Assembly (NCBI GenBank): GCA_033720815.1
Contig: JAWWBT010000023.1
Coordinates: 1-20,851, forward strand
Direction of reading: 5' to 3'
Source of the DNA: JAWWBS01 sp033720815
Lineage (GTDB): Bacteria > Pseudomonadota > Gammaproteobacteria > Natronospirales > JAJUFS01
DNA: 20,851 nucleotides
Position numbers and translations under genes: made by a program. The notes under the pieces were generated by a model, which saw only the letters and a program-made list of their open reading frames with translations, was not told the origin of the DNA and ran no database searches. How positions within the stretch are numbered: the stretch's first letter is position 1; every line of letters starts with the position of its first letter. This document shows, in pieces, positions 8,189-15,310 of the stretch.

Positions 8189-8604
8189 CAGCGAGCCCTC
8201 CCGGCAAAGGCGAAAAAGATGATCAGCATTACCGACGCCACGGTGATGCCGACGCCCAGCTCGATCACGATGATGCCGACATGCTGGCCGGCGAGGTCGT
8301 TCTCAAGCAGCGCGCTGTAATCGAGGTAATTTCCACCCTTCAACAGCGCAACCACGCCGGTGATGCCGTAGATGAGCAGGCCAAGACCGGCGAGCACGCG
8401 GATCACGGCGGGCGGGATCACGCGTTCCACTGTTTCCAGGCCGTAGATCAGGCCATAGAGGATGAATGCCGCGCCGAAGATCACGCCGGCCTGGAAGCCG
8501 CCACCCGGGCTGTAATCACCGTGGAACTGCACGTACAGCGCAAACAGGATGATCAGCGGGATCGCGAACTTCGCGATGACGCGGAGGATAAGGTGATGGT
8601 TCAT
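8188..8604 (-). CDS. mrpB: Na+/H+ antiporter subunit B (MnhB domain)
   Basis: A 138-residue MrpB/MnhB subunit with four helices. The signature HGDYSPGGGFQAG lies near residues 28-40, and a membrane glutamate occurs in IVIELGVGITVAS near 115. The N-terminus (ILRVIAKFAIPLIILFALYV) matches the usual MnhB first helix. The gene overlaps the upstream MrpA-C-type gene by four bases and mrpC by one. The length is normal for a stand-alone MrpB. Confidence 0.93.
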   Translation of the reverse strand: MNHHLILRVIAKFAIPLIILFALYVQFHGDYSPGGGFQAGVIFGAAFILYGLIYGLETVERVIPPAVIRVLAGLGLLIYGITGVVALLKGGNYLDYSALLENDLAGQHVGIIVIELGVGITVASVMLIIFFAFAGRAR

Positions 8605-9173
8605 TCCGTTTCCTCCGCTTGTTCCGTTTCTTCCTGGTCGTCCTCGCGGCGGCGCAGGCCGATCAGTAGCAGCACGCCGACACCGGCGGTGAAGATCACC
8701 GCAACTTCGCCCAGCGTATCGAAGCCACGATAGCTGGCGAGAACGGCTGTCACGAGATTGGGTACGCCGGTTTCTGCCATGCCCTGCTCGATATAGCGTT
8801 TTGCCACTTCAGTGTGTGCCGGCGCGTCCGGGTCACCGAACGAGGGCAGGTCCATGGTGCCGTAAACGAGGATGGCGCCGGTAAGCGTGACCAGCAGCAG
8901 CGGCAGCCACGGACGATGGCTGCTCTTCTTTTCCTCGAAGCCCTTCGTCAATGCCAGTGTGGCCAGCATCAGCACGGTGGATATGCCGGCGCCTACCGCG
9001 GCTTCGGTGAACGCCACGTCGGCGGCATCCATCACTACAAACAGTCCTGCAGAAAGCAGGCTGAAGATGCCGAACAGCATGATCACTGCGAAGAGGTGAC
9101 GAATACGGATCACGGCGATCGCGATCACTGCGAGGAAAGCCAGCAGCGTGATATCGATAATGATGTCGGTCAC
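8601..9173 (-). CDS. MrpA C-terminal-type subunit (DUF4040, MbhD/MbhE-like fusion)
   Basis: A 190-residue protein corresponding to the C-terminal part of MrpA, encoded as a separate gene. Helices 1-3 form a DUF4040 (MbhD/NuoJ-like) unit with the sequence VVMDAADVAFTEAAVG, containing D52 and E57. The second half (about 90-175) resembles the MbhE-type segment, with ASYRGFDTLGE (E156) before the last helix. An acidic tail (REDDQEETEQAEETE) follows. It starts at GTG 9173 overlapping the mrpG stop, with AAGGAGG six bases upstream. The long N-terminal antiporter half of a classical MrpA is absent from the window, so the three MrpD-like proteins may substitute for it. Confidence 0.88.
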   Translation of the reverse strand: MTDIIIDITLLAFLAVIAIAVIRIRHLFAVIMLFGIFSLLSAGLFVVMDAADVAFTEAAVGAGISTVLMLATLALTKGFEEKKSSHRPWLPLLLVTLTGAILVYGTMDLPSFGDPDAPAHTEVAKRYIEQGMAETGVPNLVTAVLASYRGFDTLGEVAVIFTAGVGVLLLIGLRRREDDQEETEQAEETE

Positions 9174-9520
9174 GAGCGGCCTCCTTGCTTGCCGTTCTTT
9201 CCAACGTTCTGGCCCGGTTCCATCTCCACTGCGCGCAGGCCGCTATGCAGAGCGGCGTTGGCAAGCGCGTGCGAAGCGGTCGGGCTGGTGAAGAACAGGA
9301 AAGCGAAAATAAGGAAAAGCTTGAAGGTCACCAGCGTCCAGCCCGCCTGCAAGGCGAGCCCCAGCAGGATCAGTGCGGCGACCATGGTGTCGGCCAGGCC
9401 GGCGGCATGCATGCGGCTGAAGAAATCCGGCATGCGATGCATGCCGATGCCGCCGATGATGCCGAGCAGGCCACCGGCGACCAGGAAGATCCAGCTGAGG
9501 ATATCGATGAACTGTTCCAT
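9170..9520 (-). CDS. mrpG: Na+/H+ antiporter subunit G
   Basis: A 116-residue MrpG/MnhG subunit with three helices. The signature RMPDFFSRMHAAGLADT lies near residues 30-46, and TSPTASHALANAA follows the third helix. Both are typical of the family. I chose ATG 9520 because AGGAGG lies seven bases before it. A GTG at 9523 overlapping the mrpF stop would add one residue. The stop overlaps the GTG of the next gene. Confidence 0.93.
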   Translation of the reverse strand: MEQFIDILSWIFLVAGGLLGIIGGIGMHRMPDFFSRMHAAGLADTMVAALILLGLALQAGWTLVTFKLFLIFAFLFFTSPTASHALANAALHSGLRAVEMEPGQNVGKNGKQGGRS

Positions 9521-9825
9521 CACTCGGCCTCCTGGTGCTTGCCGGCCTGCTCGACATCGTCGCTGGCAGCGTGGAAATTGCCCTGTTCGACCAGCTTCAG
9601 GACGGCGACCACGCCAATGAAGTTGATCAGCGCGTACACCAGCGAGATATCGAGCACGTCGGTGCGGCCGGAAAGGAAGGCAAGCACGGCAATCAGCAGT
9701 ACGGTCTTGGTGCCGAACATGTTCACGGCCAGGATCCGGTCAAACACCGTCGGGCCCTTCAGGGCGCGCGCCAGCGCGAGGCCCATGGTGGCGAGAATGG
9801 CAAGTGCAGCGGCTGCAAACATCAT
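9520..9825 (-). CDS. mrpF: Na+/H+ antiporter subunit F
   Basis: A 101-residue MrpF/MnhF subunit with three helices. The family motif GPTVFDRILAVNMFGTK lies near residues 24-40, and ISLVYALINFIGVVAVLK forms the third helix. The polar tail (about 80-101, rich in E, Q and H) is somewhat long. The ATG at 9825 overlaps the mrpE stop by four bases. Confidence 0.93.
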   Translation of the reverse strand: MMFAAAALAILATMGLALARALKGPTVFDRILAVNMFGTKTVLLIAVLAFLSGRTDVLDISLVYALINFIGVVAVLKLVEQGNFHAASDDVEQAGKHQEAE

Positions 9826-10304
9826 GCCTCACCCCCGGAAACGTCTTCCGGCACACGGCGCGCCATGTGCTGCGCCTCGAGGTCCTTCGCTGTTTCCTCG
9901 GCCAGCGCATGCACGATGATTTCGTCGTTTTCCATGCGCATCGACACCGTGCCCGGCGTCAGCGTAATGGAGTTCGCGTAGATGACGCGGCCCAGGTCGG
10001 TGCGCTGCGGCATCTTCAGGTTGAAGGTGCGCGGGCTGATGCTCTTGCGGCCCTTGAGGATACGACCGGCCACATCAATATTCGCGAGAATGACTTCCTT
10101 GCCCAGCCAGGCCCAGAATCGCACCAGCTTGGCGGTAAGGTGAAGCGGGTAGCTCTCGTGATCGACCACCTCCATGCGTAGTGCAAGGAAGACGGTGAAC
10201 AGCGTCGAGACGACACCCAGCGAAATCAGCAATGCATCGTAGTGGCCCGACATCAGCAGCCACAAGGCGAGCAGGGCCGCTGTCAGGCTGATGGCGTGTT
10301 TCAC
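9822..10304 (-). CDS. mrpE: Na+/H+ antiporter subunit E (first gene of operon)
   Basis: A 160-residue MrpE/MnhE subunit. Two N-terminal helices (WLLMSGHYDALLISLGVVS and following) precede a conserved soluble part with YANSITLTPGTVS near residues 109-121 and EIIVHAL near 127-133. The start is GTG at 10304 with GGAG nine bases upstream; no earlier start fits. The gene heads the operon, with a TATAAT hexamer 51 bases before its first base. Starting with E, F and G and then the MrpA C-terminal part, B, C and D is the order of archaeal MbhA-H rather than of Bacillus Mrp. Confidence 0.92.
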   Translation of the reverse strand: MKHAISLTAALLALWLLMSGHYDALLISLGVVSTLFTVFLALRMEVVDHESYPLHLTAKLVRFWAWLGKEVILANIDVAGRILKGRKSISPRTFNLKMPQRTDLGRVIYANSITLTPGTVSMRMENDEIIVHALAEETAKDLEAQHMARRVPEDVSGGEA

Positions 10305-10354
10305 GTTGGAGACTCCGTGGTTGGCCGGAATGCGTGGAATATGTAAGGCGCCGG

Positions 10355-10383
10355 ATTATAGCAGCGGGGTTTCGACCGACGGA
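10355..10383 (-). promoter_or_regulatory. Putative sigma-70 promoter of the mrp operon
   Basis: On the minus strand a perfect TATAAT lies at 10360-10355. The start point would be near 10348 and the leader about 44 bases long. The -35 region is weak: TCCGTC lies at a 17-base spacing (10383-10378), so the site may need an activator. Confidence 0.6.
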
Positions 10384-10463
10384 AGGCGTGGCAGTTCCGC
10401 TGTATTGCGGCATTTTCGACGACACTTATTAATACGGACACAAATAAATTTTTTGCAGGCAAG

Positions 10464-10491
10464 AAAAAAGGCGGCCCAAGGGCCGCCTTTT
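10464..10491 (-). terminator. Intrinsic terminator of tRNA-Val
   Basis: The 11-bp stem AAAAGGCGGCC (10466-10476) with GGCCGCCTTTT (10481-10491) closes a four-base loop. On the minus strand it ends in six T residues. It begins five bases after the encoded CCA of the tRNA and separates the tRNA from the downstream mrp promoter. Confidence 0.88.
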
Positions 10492-10496
10492 CGCGT

Positions 10497-10571
10497 TGGT
10501 GGGTGGTACTAGGATCGAACTAGTGACCCCTGCCGTGTGAAGGCAGTGCTCTACCGCTGAGCTAACCACCC
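10497..10571 (-). tRNA. tRNA-Val (anticodon CAC)
   Basis: A complete 75-base cloverleaf including encoded CCA. The acceptor stem GGGTGGT pairs with ACCACCC. The D arm is GCTC/GAGC and the anticodon stem CTGCC/GGCAG. The loop TTCACAC gives anticodon CAC, which reads GUG. The variable loop is GGGTC. The T arm is ACTAG/CTAGT with loop TTCGATC. No duplicated 3' end that would mark an integrated element is visible in the window. Confidence 0.97.
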
Positions 10572-10615
10572 GGTAAGCTGCTCTCGAAGCCCATCTGGCA
10601 ATCGCGAGACCGCGA

Positions 10616-10644
10616 ATTCTATGGGAATCCGGCAGGGTGGTCAA
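10616..10644 (-). promoter_or_regulatory. Sigma-70 promoter of tRNA-Val
   Basis: On the minus strand TTGACC (10644-10639) and TAGAAT (10621-10616) are separated by exactly 17 bases. Each hexamer matches the consensus at five of six positions. The start point would be near 10609, about 38 bases before the mature tRNA 5' end. Confidence 0.82.
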
Positions 10645-10744
10645 TTGCGGGGCCATGATTTTGCGGCCAATTCGCCGTCTGTCCTGGGCCGGTCGGCGTC
10701 CGGCCTGTTGGGAATGAGGGTCGAATTCATCGGCTGTGACGCAT

Positions 10745-10750
10745 TACAAT
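10745..10750 (+). promoter_or_regulatory. Possible -10 element for the phosphomannomutase gene
   Basis: TACAAT lies 38 bases before the ATG at 10788 and is one mismatch from TATAAT. No good -35 hexamer is found at 16-18 bases upstream. The remainder of the 216-base gap between the tRNA and this gene shows nothing else I can interpret. Confidence 0.35.
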
Positions 10751-10787
10751 CCACGCCTTTCATCATGCCGATTCAAGGGAGCGATCC

Positions 10788-12167
10788 ATGTATTCCACCG
10801 CCGACCTGCCAGCAGGGCTGGATGCTGCGTTCAAGGCCTACGATATCCGGGGACGCCTGCCGGATGAGCTGAACGAGGCGGCGGCATACCGTATCGGTCT
10901 CGGTTTCGGCGAGCTGTTCGGGCGCGGCAAGGTCGCGGTGTGCCGTGACGTGCGCCTTTCCGGACCCGATATCGTCAAGGCGCTGACGCAGGGGCTGGTC
11001 GATGGCGGCAACCATGTGATTGACATCGGCATGGGCGGGACGGAAGAGATCTACCACGCCGTCGCCGCAATGGACTTGACCGGCGGAATTGCAGTGACTG
11101 CTTCCCACAATCCGGCGGATTACAACGGCATGAAACTGGTGCGCGAAGGCTCGCGCCCGATCAGCGCCGACACCGGCCTGAAGGAATTGCTGGATTTCGT
11201 GAAGCAGGGCGAAGCCCCGCAGCGCGAGCCCGGCAGGGCCGACGTGGTCGATTACAAGGCGGAATACGTCCGTGACATCCTGGAATTTGTCGATGTCGAT
11301 GCGCTGAAGCCCTACAAGGTGGTGGCAAATGCCGGCAATGGTGCCATCGGCCCGGTGCTGGAAAGGCTTGAAGATGCCCTGCCGTTCGAGCTGGTGAAGA
11401 TTGACCCGGAACCGGATGGCAGTTTCCCTAACGGTGTACCAAACCCGTTGCTGCCCGAAAACCGCGAGTTGACGGCAAATACCCTGAAGGAAGCGGGGGC
11501 AGATTTCGCCATTGCCTGGGACGGCGATTTCGATCGCTGCTTCTTCTGGGATGAGAATGGCCGCTTCATCGAGGGTTATTACATCATCGGCCTCATTGCG
11601 GAGCGCCTTCTCCGCGACAACCCTGGCGCGAAGATCGTGCACGACCCGCGCCTGTACTGGAATACGGTAGACATTGTTTCCCGTTCGGGCGGCAAGGCGG
11701 TGATGTGCAAGTCGGGCCACGCCTTCATCAAGGAACGCATGCGCAAGGAAGATGCGCTGTACGGTGGCGAGATGTCATCGCACCACTATTTCAGGAGCTT
11801 TTCCTTCTGCGACAGCGGCGTTATTCCGTGGCTGCTCGTGGCTTCATTGATGAGCGAGAAGGGTGAGACCCTTTCATCGCTGGTTGATGAAATGATCGAA
11901 CGGTATCCCTGCTCGGGCGAGATCAATCGCACGGTAATGGACCCGGACAAGCTGCTTGCGATTCTTGAAGATGAATATTCCGGTGGCGCCAACCTTGTCG
12001 ATTACACCGACGGTCTTTCCATCGATCACGCGGACTGGCGTTTCAACATCCGCAAGTCGAACACCGAACCACTGGTCCGACTCAATGTCGAGGCTCGTGG
12101 TGACAGGTCGCTGATGGAAGCCAGGACCGAAGAGCTTCTCCGCCGTATTGGCGAGCTTGCAGAGTAA
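10788..12167 (+). CDS. manB: Phosphomannomutase (ManB/CpsG type)
   Basis: A 459-residue cytoplasmic alpha-D-phosphohexomutase converting mannose-6-phosphate to mannose-1-phosphate for GDP-mannose and surface polysaccharides. The phosphoserine loop is TASHNP with S106. The metal loop is DGDFDR (D245, D247, D249). The sugar-binding loop is GEMSSHHYF (327-335), and the C-terminal phosphate-binding segment reads RKSNTEPLVRLNVE. The overall resemblance is to E. coli CpsG/ManB (KAYDIRG, GMGGTEEIY, NGMKLVREG) rather than to AlgC, although dual phosphoglucomutase activity cannot be excluded. The ATG at 10788 has AGGGAG seven bases upstream. It stands alone, with no sugar-nucleotide genes nearby, and ends nine bases from the convergent DGC-domain gene. 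Confidence 0.93.
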   Translation: MYSTADLPAGLDAAFKAYDIRGRLPDELNEAAAYRIGLGFGELFGRGKVAVCRDVRLSGPDIVKALTQGLVDGGNHVIDIGMGGTEEIYHAVAAMDLTGGIAVTASHNPADYNGMKLVREGSRPISADTGLKELLDFVKQGEAPQREPGRADVVDYKAEYVRDILEFVDVDALKPYKVVANAGNGAIGPVLERLEDALPFELVKIDPEPDGSFPNGVPNPLLPENRELTANTLKEAGADFAIAWDGDFDRCFFWDENGRFIEGYYIIGLIAERLLRDNPGAKIVHDPRLYWNTVDIVSRSGGKAVMCKSGHAFIKERMRKEDALYGGEMSSHHYFRSFSFCDSGVIPWLLVASLMSEKGETLSSLVDEMIERYPCSGEINRTVMDPDKLLAILEDEYSGGANLVDYTDGLSIDHADWRFNIRKSNTEPLVRLNVEARGDRSLMEARTEELLRRIGELAE

Positions 12168-12176
12168 GGATGTCAT

Positions 12177-12554
12177 TCAATCGCCGCCCTGCAGCCGCCG
12201 GGCGGCGTTTCTTGCCTCGTTGAATACCTTGTCGGCCTCGGTGGGATCGAAGTCGGCCTGGTAGCGCTTTTTCACGCCCAGTTCGCCAAGAACGATATGC
12301 TCGTCAGCGGTTACGCCTGCCTGCGACAGGCAGGCCTTCACGCATTGCAGCCTGCAACCATCGATGGCCAGGATGCGACGGCCTGATTGCGCTTTACGTG
12401 TTAACGATTTCACGCCGCCGCCAACTCCGGCGATACATGACATTTCTGCATCACCTTCACGGTCCAGTCGTATTGCAACTGCATTGGTCATTTGCGCGGC
12501 GCTGGAGCATCCCGAGCAACTGTAAACGAGTGGACGGCTGCGTCGATGTGTCAT
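12177..12554 (-). CDS. DGC-domain putative zinc-binding protein
   Basis: A 125-residue protein with the cysteine pattern of the DGC family (putative zinc-binding, COG4273 type). YSCSGCSSAAQ gives C13 and C16, and EMSCIAGVGGG gives C40. The eponymous AIDGCRLQC gives D65-G66-C67 and C71, and C75 follows. No enzymatic role is established for the family. I chose ATG 12554, one base past the stop of the NnrS-like gene, because the resulting N-terminus matches the family. A longer reading frame only re-reads the neighbour. It is the last gene of a three-gene unit expressed from the FNR-type promoter near 14126, so a redox- or NO-related role is likely but unproven. Confidence 0.85.
   Translation of the reverse strand: MTHRRSRPLVYSCSGCSSAAQMTNAVAIRLDREGDAEMSCIAGVGGGVKSLTRKAQSGRRILAIDGCRLQCVKACLSQAGVTADEHIVLGELGVKKRYQADFDPTEADKVFNEARNAARRLQGGD
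12182..12210 (+). terminator. Possible terminator of the phosphomannomutase gene
   Basis: CGCCGCCC (12182-12189) pairs perfectly with GGGCGGCG (12200-12207) around a ten-base loop, followed by TTT. It lies within the last codons of the convergent DGC gene. The short T run makes it a moderate candidate. Confidence 0.45.
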
Positions 12555-12555
12555 G

Positions 12556-13869
12556 TCAGGCGGGTTCCCCCTGTATTTTCCCAGTTGAAAGGTTCTGCTG
12601 CAGTCGAAACGCCTGCCAGGCAACCCACCAGAGCGTTACACCCGCGTAAATCATTGCCAGGCACAGCAGCGCCAGGCCGAACTGGAGCAATGGACCGCTG
12701 CCTGTGACCAGGCCTGTAGTCGAGAGTGCTAGCCCGCTTGCATGCGGAAGCCACAGCCAGCGATCGACATGTGGTGGCAGCATGCGCGTAAAGCCGGGCA
12801 GCGATCGCGCTGGAAGGCTGAGTTCCCAGAGTTCTTTCTGCAGGTGAAGGCGAAGCAGGAACGGCACGATTTTCAGCGACATGCCGATGATGCAGCTTCC
12901 CGCGAAACCAACCAGGAAGAGCAAGGTAGCAGCGACTTCTCGCGCCTGCATGCTGGCAAACGGGCCGTCGGGAAGCAGGAAGATGAAAATGCTGGCGAGC
13001 AGGGCAAGCATGGCAATCCGGAAAAGCTTCAATGTTGCATCAGCATGTCCGTGGGGACGGCGCCATTGCCGGACAAGAATCGTGATGCTGCCTGCTACCA
13101 GCAGGGCGACCAGCAAACCGATGCCCAGCATGCGAGTCGCGGACATGCTCGCCAGCAACATTCCTGCCGGCAGCAGGACCGGTATCGCGTGGGCGAAGCG
13201 TGGCAGGGGACGCGTGAACTGGAACATCGGGACGACTTCAAGCGATACCGCGAAGACCAGCGGCGCTACCCAACCCACCATTGCCCAGGAAGCGTGCAGG
13301 TCGGTGAACTGGCGCGGCAGCTGGATATTCGAAAAGCCCCATCCGCAGAGCAGCCACAGGCCGAGTGTTGCCGCGACGACGAACCCGGCAACTGCAAATG
13401 CCATGCCGATAACAGCCGGGCGCCGGGAAGCAGGACGGCGGATACGTGAAAGGATGCCGAACTGCGGCAGGACGCTTGTGAAGAAAGCAGCCAATGCGAC
13501 GCCAAGCATGACGGTCGCGATGCGCAACACGCTGCTTGTGCCGCTTGCCATGCCAATGGCAAACAGGAGTACTCCCGCCAGGAAACCCGACTGTATTACC
13601 AGGATCACGGGACGGTTGCGCAAGGGCAGATGACCGCTGAGTACAGGCAGAAGCTGGAGGATGGCAGCCAGCATGGTGGAGCCAAGAAAACCGAGCGTGA
13701 ACAGGTGAACAGCAGCGATCAACAGGGGGTCCCAGCGGTTCGCGATCAAGGAGGCAGTGGAAAACAGCGCGAGGAATAACGCAGCCGAACCGAATACTGG
13801 AGCAGCCAGCATCATCGGGAGCGGGAGCCGCAAGGGTGATGACTGGTTGAAATGCAACGGTTCGCGCAT
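12556..13869 (-). CDS. NnrS-like polytopic membrane protein
   Basis: A 437-residue, very hydrophobic protein with about 12 predicted helices. Helix starts resemble the NnrS / heme-copper-like group: H55 in AAVHLFTLGFLG followed by LLPVLSG, H192 in DLHASWAMVGW followed by EVVPMFQ, and SLKIVPFLLRLH with H342. NnrS proteins are heme- and copper-containing membrane proteins linked to nitric oxide stress; assignment here is by pattern and context. I chose ATG 13869 because GGAGGTGA, fully complementary to the 16S rRNA tail, lies just upstream. A GTG at 13878 overlapping the DUF2249 stop would leave no ribosome-binding site. It sits between the DUF2249 and DGC genes and shares their promoter. A generic permease is the alternative. 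Confidence 0.65.
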   Translation of the reverse strand: MREPLHFNQSSPLRLPLPMMLAAPVFGSAALFLALFSTASLIANRWDPLLIAAVHLFTLGFLGSTMLAAILQLLPVLSGHLPLRNRPVILVIQSGFLAGVLLFAIGMASGTSSVLRIATVMLGVALAAFFTSVLPQFGILSRIRRPASRRPAVIGMAFAVAGFVVAATLGLWLLCGWGFSNIQLPRQFTDLHASWAMVGWVAPLVFAVSLEVVPMFQFTRPLPRFAHAIPVLLPAGMLLASMSATRMLGIGLLVALLVAGSITILVRQWRRPHGHADATLKLFRIAMLALLASIFIFLLPDGPFASMQAREVAATLLFLVGFAGSCIIGMSLKIVPFLLRLHLQKELWELSLPARSLPGFTRMLPPHVDRWLWLPHASGLALSTTGLVTGSGPLLQFGLALLCLAMIYAGVTLWWVAWQAFRLQQNLSTGKIQGEPA

Positions 13870-13874
13870 GCCCG

Positions 13875-14108
13875 TCACCTCCGTTCGGGAAGCGGGCCGA
13901 TAAGGATCACCCAGTCCGGATGACCGTGCTCCAGCACCTTCCAGGGAATCTTCATCTCATCGAGTTGCGGGTAAAGCATCATGGGTTCGCGATGGATCAA
14001 CAGTCGCAGGTATTCGCCGGGTGCCATTGCGTTCAGGCGGTCCAGTGCCTGGAACAGGGGTTCCGGGGGTGGCAAGTCACGCGCATCGAGAGTGATTTCC
14101 TTTTGCAT
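13875..14108 (-). CDS. DUF2249 domain protein
   Basis: A 77-residue soluble protein made of a single DUF2249 domain, a TusA-like alpha/beta fold. LDARDLPPPEPLFQALDRLNAM is followed by LRLLIHREPMMLYPQLDE and WKVLEHGHPDWVILIGP. No cysteine is present, so a TusA-type sulfur transfer is unlikely. Family members recur next to nitrate/nitrite respiration and NO genes, but their biochemical role is not established. I chose ATG 14108 because GGAGGA lies seven bases before it. Its leader begins at the bidirectional FNR-type promoter shared with ubiU, and the NnrS-like gene follows with its ribosome-binding site overlapping this stop codon. Confidence 0.85.
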   Translation of the reverse strand: MQKEITLDARDLPPPEPLFQALDRLNAMAPGEYLRLLIHREPMMLYPQLDEMKIPWKVLEHGHPDWVILIGPLPERR

Positions 14109-14132
14109 CGAATATTCCTCCATCGTGCCGGC

Positions 14133-14202
14133 AGGTTACGGCTCCTTGAAGTGGCCGGCCTTGATGGAGGTCAAGGTGAAATACTGCATTGCCGCTTAGC
14201 CT
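14133..14202. promoter_or_regulatory. Bidirectional FNR/DNR-type promoter (DUF2249 unit / ubiUV)
   Basis: The box TTGATGGAGGTCAA (14161-14174) fits TTGA-N6-TCAA of the CRP/FNR family and is extended to an 18-base palindrome by CC/GG. On the plus strand TAGCCT (14197-14202) starts 36 bases after the box start. On the minus strand TAACCT (14138-14133) starts 36 bases from the other edge. Both place the box at about -41.5, the class II activator position, with start points near 14209 and 14126. Confidence 0.75.
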
Positions 14203-14232
14203 GCATGGACCTCAAGAAGGGAGGGGTTCATG

Positions 14233-15228
14233 ATGGAACTGGTTTGTCCTGCCGGAAGCCCGGCCGCCTTGCAGACTGCTATGGACAATGGGGCTGATGC
14301 GATCTACGTCGGCTTGCGTGACACGACCAATGCGCGCAGCTTTCCCGGCCTGAATTTCTCGCCGCAGCAGTTGGCCAGGGCGCGTGACGACACGGCCCGA
14401 AAGGAGCGCAAGCTCTTCCTTGCCGTGAATACCTATGCGCAGGCAGGTCGGTGGCAGGAATGGCAACGTGCGGTGGATCTTGCAGCCGACACCGGAGTCG
14501 ATGCGCTGATCGCAGCCGATATGGGCGTTCTCGAATACGCGGCCACGCGCCATCCCGACCTGAACCTGCATCTTTCTGTACAAGGCTCTGCAACCAGCTG
14601 GCGATCACTGCGCCTGATGCACGATTTCTTTGGCATCAAGCGCGCCGTGCTGCCACGCGTACTCTCTGCCACCCAGGTTGAACGCCTGGTTGATGACAGT
14701 CCGGTACCGCTGGAAGTCTTCGGCTTTGGCAGTCTCTGCATCATGGTGGAAGGTCGCTGCCAGCTGTCTTCCTATGTCACCGGCGAGTCACCCAACACCT
14801 GCGGGGTCTGTTCCCCGGCAAAATACGTGCGCTGGAAGGAAACACCCGCCGGCCTGGAGAGCCGCCTGAATGGCAAGTTGATTGACCGGTTCGAACCGGG
14901 CCTGAAGGCCGGGTACCCCACCATCTGCAAGGGGCGTTACGAGGTGGAGGGAAAGCTCGAGCATGCGATGGAGGAACCGGTCAGCCTGAACACGATGAGC
15001 CTGCTGCCGCGACTGCAGGAGAGCGGCGTGGTGGCGATCAAGCTCGAAGGCCGCCAGCGAAGTCCGGCCTATATCGCGCAGGTGGTTTCGGTATGGCGAG
15101 CTGCCCTGGATGCCGTCGCGCGCGACCCCGACAGTTTCGTACCGAGGCTCGAATGGGAGCAGGCGCTGGATGCCGTTTCCGAAGGTGCGCAGACGACGCT
15201 GGGTGCGTACAGCCGGAGCTGGCAATGA
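14233..15228 (+). CDS. ubiU: O2-independent ubiquinone biosynthesis protein UbiU (U32 peptidase family)
   Basis: A 331-residue U32-family protein that, with UbiV, hydroxylates ubiquinone precursors without oxygen. The start MELVCPAGS and later sequences NARSFPGLNF, FGSLCIMVEGRC, SSYVTGESPNT, GYPTICKGRY and EGRQRSPAY match E. coli UbiU. From this start the [4Fe-4S] ligands fall at C169, C176, C193 and C232, the same numbers as in E. coli. One extra cysteine, C190, sits in NTCGVC. I chose ATG 14233 for this reason; an ATG one codon earlier is equally well placed behind GGGAGG. It is the first gene after the FNR-type promoter, and its TGA overlaps the first ATG of ubiV. Confidence 0.95.
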   Translation: MELVCPAGSPAALQTAMDNGADAIYVGLRDTTNARSFPGLNFSPQQLARARDDTARKERKLFLAVNTYAQAGRWQEWQRAVDLAADTGVDALIAADMGVLEYAATRHPDLNLHLSVQGSATSWRSLRLMHDFFGIKRAVLPRVLSATQVERLVDDSPVPLEVFGFGSLCIMVEGRCQLSSYVTGESPNTCGVCSPAKYVRWKETPAGLESRLNGKLIDRFEPGLKAGYPTICKGRYEVEGKLEHAMEEPVSLNTMSLLPRLQESGVVAIKLEGRQRSPAYIAQVVSVWRAALDAVARDPDSFVPRLEWEQALDAVSEGAQTTLGAYSRSWQ

Positions 15229-15310
15229 ACCCCTCGCCGGGGCGGGAAACAGAGAATTTGCAGGAGCTGGCAATGAACCCCACGCCGAATCAGAAAACGA
15301 ACGAAAGGAT
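15215..15310 (+). repeat. 48-base tandem duplication at the ubiU-ubiV junction
   Basis: GGAGCTGGCAATGAACCCC occurs at 15215-15233 and again at 15263-15281. CGCCG also follows in both after one differing base (24 of 25 identical), and the remaining half of the 48-base unit has diverged. Each copy carries GGAG, a six-base spacer and ATG. The unit length is 16 codons, so the ubiV frame is preserved. Confidence 0.85.

Noticed and set aside
2917..10304. A membrane-bound hydrogenase or complex I locus, suggested by the MBH-like subunit order.
   Set aside because: No NiFe large or small subunit, ferredoxin-type protein or NuoB/C/D/H/I homolog is present, and the operon is bounded by a promoter and a terminator.
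10497..10571. Integration site of a mobile element at tRNA-Val.
   Set aside because: No integrase and no duplicate of the tRNA 3' end is visible, and the neighbouring genes look native in composition.
12182..12207. A REP-like intergenic palindrome.
   Set aside because: It occurs once in the window and has a T run on one side, so a simple terminator at a convergent gene end explains it better.
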